NCBI GenBank assembly: GCA_038210655.1
Contig: JBBQWM010000030.1
Location: forward strand, 8,873 to 72,872
Length of the DNA: 64,000 nucleotides
Source of the DNA: 54-19 sp038210655
GTDB lineage: Bacteria > Chloroflexota > Chloroflexia > Chloroheliales > Chloroheliaceae
Direction: 5' to 3'
Below, piece by piece: positions 15,020-24,600 of this stretch; the stretch's first letter is position 1, and each line of letters starts with the position of its first letter. The position numbers and the translations under genes were made by a program. The notes below the pieces were generated by a model, which saw nothing but the letters and a program-made list of their open reading frames with translations, had not been told where the DNA came from and made no database searches.

Positions 15020-18000
15020 ATGCTAGAACCAGGGGCTATTTTTGGCGGTACTTATCGCCTGGAAAAATTGCTGGGTAAAGGGGGCATGGGGGAGGTCTGG
15101 CTGGCCCAGCACCTGCTCCTCCGAGAGCCACGCGCGATCAAACTAATCTTGGGCGCTTTTGGGAGCGATTCTGTTACCCGCGACCGTTTTGTACAGGGCG
15201 AAGCCCGTAACGCGCTTCGGCTTGAATATCACCCAGCCATCGTCCGCACTTATGAATTAGGGCTTTACGAAGATACGCCCTATATCGTGATGGAATATGT
15301 GGAGGGTGGGGTTGAGGGGGTTGATCTCAAGGATTTGTTGCGGAGCCGAGGTAAGCTTAGCATCGAGGAAACCGGCGCGATCCTGCAACAACTGGCCGGG
15401 GGTCTGGAAATCGCCCATCAGCACGGGCTGGTTCACCGCGATATTAAACCGGCTAATATCTTGATCGACCGAAAGGGACGGCCCAAGTTGAGCGACTTCG
15501 GGCTAACCAAACATCTCGAAGGGGGAGCCGACCTGACTACGACCGGCTATTCGGTCGGAACCCCGGCTTATATGTCGCCGGAACAGGCTTACGGTAAGGC
15601 CGAGCTTCGTAGCGATATATATTCGCTGGGAGCAGTGCTGTATCATATGCTGACCGGGCAGGCCCCTTTTAGTGGGGCGGCGGTTACTCTTTTGATGCTG
15701 CACGCCAATGCTGCCCCTACCCCGCTTCAATTAATCGAGCCATCCGTCCCCGAACAAATCAGTGCCGTGGTGCTGAGGGCCTTAGAGAAAGAACCTGCTA
15801 AACGCTATCAAAGTGCGCTCGAGTTGGCTTCGGCCTATCGTCATGCGCTGGCAGAAGTGCAGGCTCGAAATAGTTCTTCCGATTTGAGCGTCGAAGCCCC
15901 GACCCAGGCTATACCTTTGGTTCAGCCGAGTAGCCCTGTCCAATCCTCGCGTACTCTGCCCCACGAACAGGCTCAGGCGGTTCTAGCACCTCCCCGTGTC
16001 ACGCCTAATAATTTACCGGCCCAACTTACCAGCTTTATCGGGCGTGAGGAAGAACTGGCTCAGGCCCAACTTCTGCTCAAAAATACCCGGATGCTGACTT
16101 TGATGGGGGCAGGTGGAACCGGCAAGACCCGTCTCTCGATAGAAGTGGCGAACCGCTTGCTCGATACTTTCCCGGATGGCATCTGGTTTGTCGAATTGGC
16201 TCCCCTGACCGACCCTTCGCTGGTTGTCCAGGAGTTAGCCAGCTTGCTAAAGGTGCGGGAAGAACCGGGCCAACTTTTGATAACGAGCGTGGCTGACCAT
16301 CTGCGCGATAAACTAGCCCTGGTTATTTTGGACAATTGCGAACATCTGGTGGAAGCTTGCGCCCGTCTAGCCGAAGAATTGTTGCGGGCCTGCCCCAAAC
16401 TTCGGATTCTAGCCAGCAGTCGTGAAGGGTTGGGGATTGGTGGTGAAACTACCTGGCGGGTTCCCTCACTTTCTGCGCCCAACCCCAACCGATTGCCTTC
16501 GCTTGAAAAGCTGACCCAATACGAAGCAGTCCGTCTGTTCGTAGACCGGGCAACTTCGGCTAACCCCAAGTTCCAGGTGACAAATCAGAACGCGGCGGCG
16601 CTGGCTCAGTTGTGCTACCAGTTGGATGGTATACCACTGGCCCTCGAACTGGCTGCCGTCCGTATCAAAGCCATGACGGTCGAGCAGATTGCCGCCCGTT
16701 TGGACAACCGCTTTAAGCTGCTAACGAGCGGTAGCCGCACCGCTCTACCTCGTCAGCAAACTCTACGCGCTCTAATTGATTGGAGCTATGATTTGCTACC
16801 CGAAAACGAGCGAGCCATGCTCACCCGCTTATCGGTTTTTGCCGGTGGCTGGACTTTGGAGGATGCCGAAGCGGTTTGTGTGGGTGAATATGAAGGCGGC
16901 GCTATCGAAGATTTTGACGTAATCGACTTGCTTATGCAAATGGTGAATAAGTCATTAGCAATTGCCGAAGAGCAGGATCAAGAAACCCGCTATCGCATGT
17001 TGGTCAGTATACGGCAATACGCCCAGGAAAAATTGATCGAGCGCGGCGAAGCGGAGCAAGTCAAGTCCAACCATTGCGCCTACTACTTGAAGCTATCGGA
17101 AAAAGCCGAACCGGCCCTGATTGGCCCCCAGCAAACCGAATGGCTGGCCCGGCTCGAACAGGATCACGACAATTTGCGGACGGCCCTCGGTTGGTCGCTC
17201 GAAGCAGGCGAGGCGGGTTGGCAAGCCGCCGATAGCGAATTGTCCGATCCTTTTGAAGTAGCCTTGCGTTTTGGCGGGGCTTTGTGGCGTTTCTGGATGG
17301 TGCGGGGCTACCTGAGCGAAGGTCGGCAATGGCTGGAAGCGGCCTTGACTGCATCCGGCGCAAGTACGGTTTCGAGCGCAATCCGGGCGAAGGCTCTCAA
17401 AGCGGCTGGGACGCTTTCCAACACTCAGAACGACCCGGAAGCCGCCCGCGAGTATTATAAGAAAAGTTTGGAATTGATGCGGCAGTTAGGCGACCGCCCA
17501 GGGGTCGCCAGTTTGCTCAACAATTTGGGGGTAGTGGCCCGCGAACAGGGCGATCACGCCACTGCCCGCATTTTCTATGAAAAGAGCCTGGCACAGTTTC
17601 GGGTACTCGATAATAAATTCGCGGTGGGGCAGTTGCTTAACAATCTAGGGCTGGTGGCCCGCGATCAGGGTGATCTTACGGCGGCACGGGCCTTTTTGGA
17701 AGAAAGCCTGACGATCCGGCGCGGTCTCAAGGATAAATGGGGCATCGCCAACACGCTGGATAGTTTGGGGGACGTAACATTAGACCAGAAGGATTTCAAA
17801 GCGGCCCATATCTTTCTCAAGGAAAGTCTGCGCCTTTACCGGGAATTGGGCGACCGCCGGACGATAGCGGCCTTGCTCGATTTCTTTGCAGGGTTAGCCG
17901 CTATCGAAATACAATCCGACCGGTCGGCTCGTTTAGCCGGGGCCGCTCACACCTTGCGAAAAACGATTGGCGCACCGCTTTCCCAAGCCGAAGAGTCGGT

Positions 18001-18121
18001 TTTGCGTCGCCGGTTGCTGCCGGCCCGCCAGACCCTCAGTCCACAAGCCTGGCTCGAAGCCTGGGAAGCAGGGCAGGCCATGACCTTCGATCAGGCCGTC
18101 GATTATGCGTTGGAAGCGTGA
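15020..18121 (+). CDS. Ser/Thr protein kinase fused to an AfsR-like NB-ARC ATPase and TPR repeats
   Basis: A 1033-residue signalling protein. Residues 8-270 form a Hanks-type kinase with intact catalytic parts: GKGGMGEVW glycine loop, AIK lysine, HRDIKPANIL (about 138), DFG (about 160) and GTPAYMSPEQ. After a Ser/Gln/Pro linker, residues about 330-600 are a STAND ATPase of the AfsR/LuxR-associated kind: LTSFIGREEEL, P-loop GAGGTGKT (about 363), LVILDNCEH Walker B, ILASSRE sensor. Residues about 790-960 hold at least four TPRs (e.g. AREYYKKSLELMRQLGDR). No transmembrane segment and no HTH follows, so output is not direct DNA binding. It probably phosphorylates a target when the ATPase/TPR part senses a ligand. 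No substrate gene is adjacent. Confidence 0.95.
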   Translation: MLEPGAIFGGTYRLEKLLGKGGMGEVWLAQHLLLREPRAIKLILGAFGSDSVTRDRFVQGEARNALRLEYHPAIVRTYELGLYEDTPYIVMEYVEGGVEGVDLKDLLRSRGKLSIEETGAILQQLAGGLEIAHQHGLVHRDIKPANILIDRKGRPKLSDFGLTKHLEGGADLTTTGYSVGTPAYMSPEQAYGKAELRSDIYSLGAVLYHMLTGQAPFSGAAVTLLMLHANAAPTPLQLIEPSVPEQISAVVLRALEKEPAKRYQSALELASAYRHALAEVQARNSSSDLSVEAPTQAIPLVQPSSPVQSSRTLPHEQAQAVLAPPRVTPNNLPAQLTSFIGREEELAQAQLLLKNTRMLTLMGAGGTGKTRLSIEVANRLLDTFPDGIWFVELAPLTDPSLVVQELASLLKVREEPGQLLITSVADHLRDKLALVILDNCEHLVEACARLAEELLRACPKLRILASSREGLGIGGETTWRVPSLSAPNPNRLPSLEKLTQYEAVRLFVDRATSANPKFQVTNQNAAALAQLCYQLDGIPLALELAAVRIKAMTVEQIAARLDNRFKLLTSGSRTALPRQQTLRALIDWSYDLLPENERAMLTRLSVFAGGWTLEDAEAVCVGEYEGGAIEDFDVIDLLMQMVNKSLAIAEEQDQETRYRMLVSIRQYAQEKLIERGEAEQVKSNHCAYYLKLSEKAEPALIGPQQTEWLARLEQDHDNLRTALGWSLEAGEAGWQAADSELSDPFEVALRFGGALWRFWMVRGYLSEGRQWLEAALTASGASTVSSAIRAKALKAAGTLSNTQNDPEAAREYYKKSLELMRQLGDRPGVASLLNNLGVVAREQGDHATARIFYEKSLAQFRVLDNKFAVGQLLNNLGLVARDQGDLTAARAFLEESLTIRRGLKDKWGIANTLDSLGDVTLDQKDFKAAHIFLKESLRLYRELGDRRTIAALLDFFAGLAAIEIQSDRSARLAGAAHTLRKTIGAPLSQAEESVLRRRLLPARQTLSPQAWLEAWEAGQAMTFDQAVDYALEA

Positions 18122-18166
18122 ACGAAAGTTCGCCAGACTTATGAACAAATAGATTTGTCTACGCTC

Positions 18167-18195
18167 TTGACAAGGTCGCTACCTCTGCGTATAAT
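18167..18195 (+). promoter_or_regulatory. Perfect sigma-70 promoter
   Basis: TTGACA (18167-18172), 17 bases, TATAAT (18190-18195): both hexamers are consensus. It sits 46 bases after the kinase stop and 437 bases before the next start codon, so the transcript has a very long leader or encodes a small RNA first. Confidence 0.85.
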
Positions 18196-18631
18196 CAAAT
18201 TATACTGAATATTAAAATTTTTTAGCATTGGTCTAAATAGACCTAATGTTTACCGCCTTAAGAGCGAGGGCCAGTAATCAGTCGCTTTTTGCTTCACTTT
18301 GTTGTCTAAGTGAGGCTGGCACTAACAATTTTGATTTAAGAAAGTACTTCTACAATCAACCAATAGCGCAGATGGTTAGGACAGTTCTTATACCACGCCA
18401 ATCCACTCCTCTATAACCATCACTCTTGCTTGCCGATTAATTTGAATATTTTAAACTGCCTGACCGTTTTCGGTCAGTTTGTGTTGTGTTCTTTTTGCAA
18501 AACCAGGCTAAGGATATTTTGCCGATTAGGGCTAATTTAGCTGGCCCACCAAAAATTCTGGTTATCCGAACCAACGCCCGCTGCTTATCGAGTTAGACTG
18601 TAAAGCCAAACACAAATTGAGGGACAACTCT
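18196..18631 (+). other. Long leader / possible small RNA region before the giant secreted protein
   Basis: No open frame with a ribosome site was found. Structured parts are a perfect palindrome GGTCTAAATAGACC (about 18230-18243) and a hairpin CTGACCG-TTTT-CGGTCAG (18460-18477) followed by TTTGTGTTGTGTTCTTTTTG, which could act as a weak terminator or attenuator. If so, the consensus promoter would make an RNA of about 280 nt. No known riboswitch family was recognised. Confidence 0.45.
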
Positions 18632-21600
18632 ATGGGAACCCGCACCTTTAGCACCCGGTTTACCCGCATTACAAAATTTGAGATGCGATCTCGCACGACC
18701 AAAATTAGCTTGCTATACCTGATCTGCCTGCCATTGGCGGCTTTGTTGGTTGGTTTGGCAGCGACGACCCCGACTGCGCTGGCGGTCTGTCCGAGTGCGG
18801 TCAATTTCGGGTCGCCGACCTTGTACAATACAATTAACCCAAACCCGGTCTATGTTGCCATTGGGGATATTAACAAAGATGGCAAGCTTGACCTCGTGAC
18901 CGCCCATAGTGGCAAGCAGCTAAATACCCTATTGGGAAGCGGAACCGGCACTTTTGCACCCGATAAAAGTGTGGCTACCAACGGTATCCCGGTCGGGCAG
19001 GTCGCCCTGGGCAATCTGAATAGCGGCGGCTTTTTGGACGCAGTGCTGCCCGGTTCCGATAGCGATAAAGTGGTAGTGGTTCTCAATGTTGGTGCGGCAG
19101 GCTCACCGCTGGTAGATGGCCTGAGTGCGCCCAATCCTATCGGGCTGGCGCTGGGCGATTTTAATGGGGATGGCAAACTGGATGTCGTGACCGCCAACGG
19201 GTCGGACAATAATATCAGCCTTTTGAAGGGCGATGGGGCGGGTAGTTTTGGCATTGCGACGCTTTTCCCGACCGGAGCCAATACTTATCCCGTTTTTATT
19301 GCGGTCGGCGATTTCAACGGCGATGGTAAGCTGGATGTCGTAACCGCTAATAGTGTGGGAAATAGTGTTGGGATGCTATTGGGCAACGGGGCGGGCAGTT
19401 TTGGCGCCGCCACGGCTTATAGCCTCGGTGGAGGTCATGCGCCACACGCGCTGGCGGTTGGCGATTTTAACGGCGATGGCAAGCTTGATATTGTCACAGC
19501 CAACGAAGATACCGATAATATTAGCCTACTTTTGGGTAACGGCAACGGTACTTTTGGAGCCGCCACTACTTACGGTCTGGCCGGAGGGGATGACCCTGTT
19601 TCAGTCGCCGTAGCGGATTTTAACGGCGATGGCAAGCTGGATGTCGTAACCGCTAACAGTCAATCTAACAACCTGAGTCTGCTTTTGGGCAATGGAGCGG
19701 GCGGCTTTGGTTCCCCAACTAATATCGCGGTCGGGACGGCTCTGCGTTCGGTAGCGGTCGGTGATTTTAACGGCGACGGCAGGCCCGATCTGGCGGTGGT
19801 AAACCAGGCTTCACCGGCAGGGGTTTATATTTTGCTCAATAATGCCCTGACCCCTAAATTGGTAGTGACTGCCCCGGCGGCGACCTCAGTGGGAGCGCCT
19901 TTTAGCGTGACCGTAACGGCCCAGGATGGTTGCGGCAATACCCTGACCGGCTATACCGGGACGGTTCATTTTACCAGTTCGGACGGAGCCGCGATTCTGC
20001 CTGCCAACTATACTTTCACGCTGGGCGATGCCGGGGTACATACTTTTGTCAACGGTGTAACCCTCAATACGGTTGGCTCTCGTACCATTACCGCTACCGA
20101 TACGATTAACGCCAGCCTAACTGGGAGCGCGACTGTAAATGTGCTACCGAGCGGCCTGACTTTTAAGGTCACCAACCTCAACGATAGCGGGTCGGGTTCG
20201 CTCCGGCAGGCCATGCTCGACGCGAACAGCGCGGGCGGGGCAAACACAATCAACTTTAATCCCAGTCTGTATGGTACGATCAATCTGGCCTCGGCCTTGC
20301 CCAATATCAGCAGCAGTATGACGATCAACGGGCCGGGAGCTAACCGGGTGGTGGTACGCCGCAATAGCGGGGGGAATTATCGCATCTTCACGTTGCAATC
20401 GCCCTATACCGCCACTATCTCCGGCTTGAACATCACCAACGGTAATACTACTACTGGCGGTGGTATTCAAAATGGCGGTAATCTAACCCTCAAAGAAGTT
20501 TTGGTCTATGCCAATCTAGCGGCAACTGATGGCGGCGGCGTTTACAACGAGACTGGCGCGACCCTGACGGTTATCCGCAGCACGATAGCCCACAATAGCG
20601 CCCAGAACGGCGGCGGTCTTTTCAATCGGGGCGGTCTGACCATCACCAATAGCACCCTTTTTGGCAATATAGCGACTGGAAGCGGCGGCGGGTTGGCGAA
20701 CGCGCTAGGTACTGCCGCTTTGACCAATACGACTATCGCGGGCAACATCGGGGGTGGCATCACGATTTCGGGTGGGGCAGTCGGGCTGAAAAACTCGATC
20801 CTTGCCAATAATACGCCCGGCGGCAACAACTGCAATAACCCGGTCAACGATGGTGGCAACAATTTGTCCTCGGATGGCAGTTGTGCTTTTGCGGCCTTTA
20901 ACAATACCAATCCTTTGCTCGGCCCGCTGACCAACAACGGCGGCCCGACCCCGACGCTGGCTTTGCAACCGACCAGTGCGGCTATCAATAGCGGCAATGC
21001 CGCCAACTGCCCGCCGACCGACCAGCGCGGCTATCCCCGCTTTGGGGTTTGCGATCTTGGTTCGTTCGAGTTCGACCCGGCCAGTGCTAACGATACCTGG
21101 GCCAGGGCGACCTCGCTTGCTTCGGGCCAGACCATCGATGAGTTTATTTCGACACCGGGCGCGTCCAAGTGGTACAAATTTGAGGCAGGGCCGGACAGCA
21201 AAATCAACCTGACCCTGACCGGGGTTAGCACCACCGAACTACCCGATAATTACGATTTGAATTTCTACCGCAATATCCAGGAAAGCTATAGCCAGCTTAC
21301 CAACCCCCAAAACATTCAGACCGTTACGGCTCAGGCCAGTACCAGCAAAGCTTTGACGAGCGGCTATCTGACGAGCGGCTATCTAACGAGCGGTTATCTG
21401 ACGAGTGGCTATCTAACGAGCGGCTACCTGACGAGTGGCTACCTGACCAGTGGCTACCTGACGAGTGGCTATTTGCCGACCAAGTTGCTACCAGCAGGCT
21501 ATTTGAACGAACTGTTTAAGGCTGACGAGGTTGTGCCGCCGGGCCTTGATTCCCAGGCTTATAGCGGGGCGCAAATCTTGAGCCTGATCGCAGTCTCGGC

Positions 21601-24600
21601 CAACGAAGGGCTATCGGCGGAAAACATTTTCCGGCCTACCTACAGCAATTCCGGCCCGTTCTATGTGCGGGTATCCAGCCGCAATGGGGCCTTTAGCGCG
21701 GCCAAACCTTTCCGCCTGAAAATTGAAGTGACGGGCGGAGTGTGCGGTACGACCTTGCCGACGGTCAGCGGGGCGGCCCCGCCGACCCCCGCTCAGGTCG
21801 GTAACGTCGATAGCGTGATTTTGACCGACTCCAGCCGTCTGCTGGGTTCGGATGGCAATCCGTTGAATACGAATGCTGCCGAAAAGAGTGCTTTCTTTGC
21901 CAAACTTAACACGCTGGCGAGCGATAGCAAAGTAAACGGGGCAGTGGTTGATCTGGCTGACCCGGCTTATGGGAGGGTCGCCGCCGCTAACACCCTGGCG
22001 GATGGCAACAAGACCTGTGCCTATCTTAAGAATGTGGTCGCTAACGAGATTAAAGCCGTTATCGACACTTACCGGGGGACGACCGCCAAGTTGAAATACG
22101 TGGTGTTGCTCGGCCCGGACAACACGCTCCCGTTCTACCGCTACCCGGACGTAGCAGGGCAGGCCAACGAAAAGACCTACTCTCCGCCAGTCAAGCCGTT
22201 GGGTAGTCTGGATGCCGCTTTGCAAAGTGGGCTGGTGCTGGGTCAGGATGAGTACGGCTCGACTGCCAAAATCACCCGCAACGATTATGCCTTCCCCTTG
22301 CCGGGAGCCTCGGTCGGACGGTTGATTGAGACTGCGCCGGAAATCACCCGCTTGATTGATCTCTACCTGGGTCTTGGCCCCAACAAGGCCCTGACCCCCC
22401 AATCGGCCCTTATCACTGGCTATGATCTGGTAGCCGACAGTGCTGAGGCGGTCAAGCAGCAACTTCAGGCCGGGATCAATGCCAGTACTTGCGATCAGAG
22501 TACTTCTCTCTGCAACGCCAATATTACGCCTCAGAATACGCCACCAAATAACGCGGCTTCCTGGAATGCGGCTTATTTGAACTCGCAGTTTGTCAATAAA
22601 AAGCACGATCTGGTCTTTTTGGCGGGCCACTTTAGCGCCTACGATGCTCAGGCCGCCAACTATACCAGCTTCCTGACTTCTGCCGAGTTTGCCGCCGCCG
22701 ATCAGGATCAGAGCAATATCTTGTTCTTTAGTGTCGGCTGTCACTCCGGCTATAACATCCCCGGCAGCGATACGGTGCTGGGCGCGAGCCAACGACTTGA
22801 GCCAGATTGGGCGCAGGCCATCGCCCGCAAGGGTGGGACTGCCATAATCGGAACCGGCTACCAATACGGCGACGACCAGACTATCGGTTATAGCGAACAG
22901 CTTTACCTGGATTTCACTAAACAGCTTCGGAGCGGCACCGGTCAGGTCACAAACCGGGTCGGTGAGGCCCTCATCCAGGCCAAGCGGAACTATCTGGCGA
23001 CCAATCCGACCGTGAGCGGGATGGATCAAAAGGTAGTACTACAGGCGACCTTGTACGGGTTGCCGATGCTAGGCGTAACAATGCAGGGCCTACCCCCGTC
23101 TGCCGACCCAGTCGCTATCGGCGTGCCGGGGACAGTCGGGGCCAACCCTGGACAGGCCCTGGGTTTGTCGAGTACCGATTTCCTGTTGAACCCGGTGTTG
23201 ACTCCTCAGTCGCGTACCCTGACCAACCCGGTGGATAATTCGACTGTTACGGCGGAATATTTCTCCGGCAGTCAGGGGACGGTAAACAACCCGCTCGAAC
23301 CGATCTTGCCGCTCGAAAGTCGCAATGTAACGGCTGGGGGCAAAATCTTGCGGGGGGTCGGCTTCCGAAGCGGTAGCTATACAGACCTGACCGATAAGTT
23401 CCCACTGACTTCCGTACCCGGCTTCGAGCTAGGGCCGCTCCACCCGACCTTCGAGTCGAGCGTCTTCTATCCGACCCAACTTTGGTCAACCAACTATTAC
23501 GATGCGCTAAACGGTCAGAACGTTCGCGTCCTGGCTACGCCGTCGCAATTCAAATCGAACGCACCCGGCTCAACCAAAGGGACTATTCGCAAGTATAGCC
23601 AGATGCAGTTCCGTAATTACTACATCCCGGATACAGCCGGAGCAAACCCGACCAACAGCGCGGCTTTGGCGGCGGCCCCGTCCATCTCGGAGGTGGCGGG
23701 TAATCTGGTCGGTGCTAATTTGCTCTTTAGCGTAAAGGTGACGGGCAATGGGTTGGCCGGGGTGCAGGAAGCCTGGATTACCTACACCGCTAACAACGGG
23801 CTATGGCAATCGCTCGACCTGACCCGTAGCGCGTTTGACCCGACCATCTGGCAGGGGAGTATGCCGCTGGGGGCGCTTTCGGCGGCAAACTTCCGCTTTA
23901 TGGTGCAGGCTGCCAACGGAACCGGCCTGGTTACGCTGGCGACCAATTCCGGCGCATATTTTGCGCTCGATACGGTTCCGCCCCAAACCAAAACCAGCCT
24001 GAGCTTCCTGACTGTGCCATCGACAGCTAACTACCTCGATACGCCGACCCTTAAGGCCGTCCTGAAGTTCAACAACGGGTCGGGCGATCAGTTCCTCGCC
24101 AACCAACCGATCTCCTTCGATCTGGGTGGGCAGAGCGTCACGGCTATCACCAACGCGAATGGGGAGGCTTCGGTTAACAACGGCCCTGGCACGGGCAGTT
24201 TGGTAATCCGCCAGTCGCAGGGAACTTTCTTCTTGAATGTTAACTTTGCCGGCAGTGGAACTTATCAACTGACTTCGGCTTCTAATTTGCTAACGATCAA
24301 CAAGCGGCCTACCGATCTGGGGTTGACTGTGCCATCCCCGGCAGTGCAGTTTGGTACTTCGACCGGGGTCAAAGCCACTTTAAGCCACAGCAATCCGAAA
24401 CAGTTCTTGAGCGAGAAGCTGGTGGTCTTTACCGCTACTGGCTCGACCGGCACTTTTAGCAAGTCGGTCTTTACCAACTTTGTCGGGGAAGCCGCGCTAG
24501 AAACACCGGAATGGCCTGCCGGGGATTACACTTTGACCGTCAGCTTTGCGGGGGATGAGCTTTACGCTGCATCTTCTTCAAGCGGCAGTCCGCTAAAGAT

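Noticed and set aside
18360..18420. tRNA-like segment TAGCGCAGATGGTTAGGAC
   Set aside because: It resembles a D-arm but the stem does not pair and no anticodon or T-arm follows (no GGTTCGAATCC).
21356..21475. Direct repeats that might be a CRISPR array
   Set aside because: 15-bp in-frame coding repeats with no spacers and no cas genes.
21611..23029. 472-codon antisense open frame within the giant secreted protein gene
   Set aside because: It mirrors codon bias of the sense gene, has no ribosome site and no recognisable domain.
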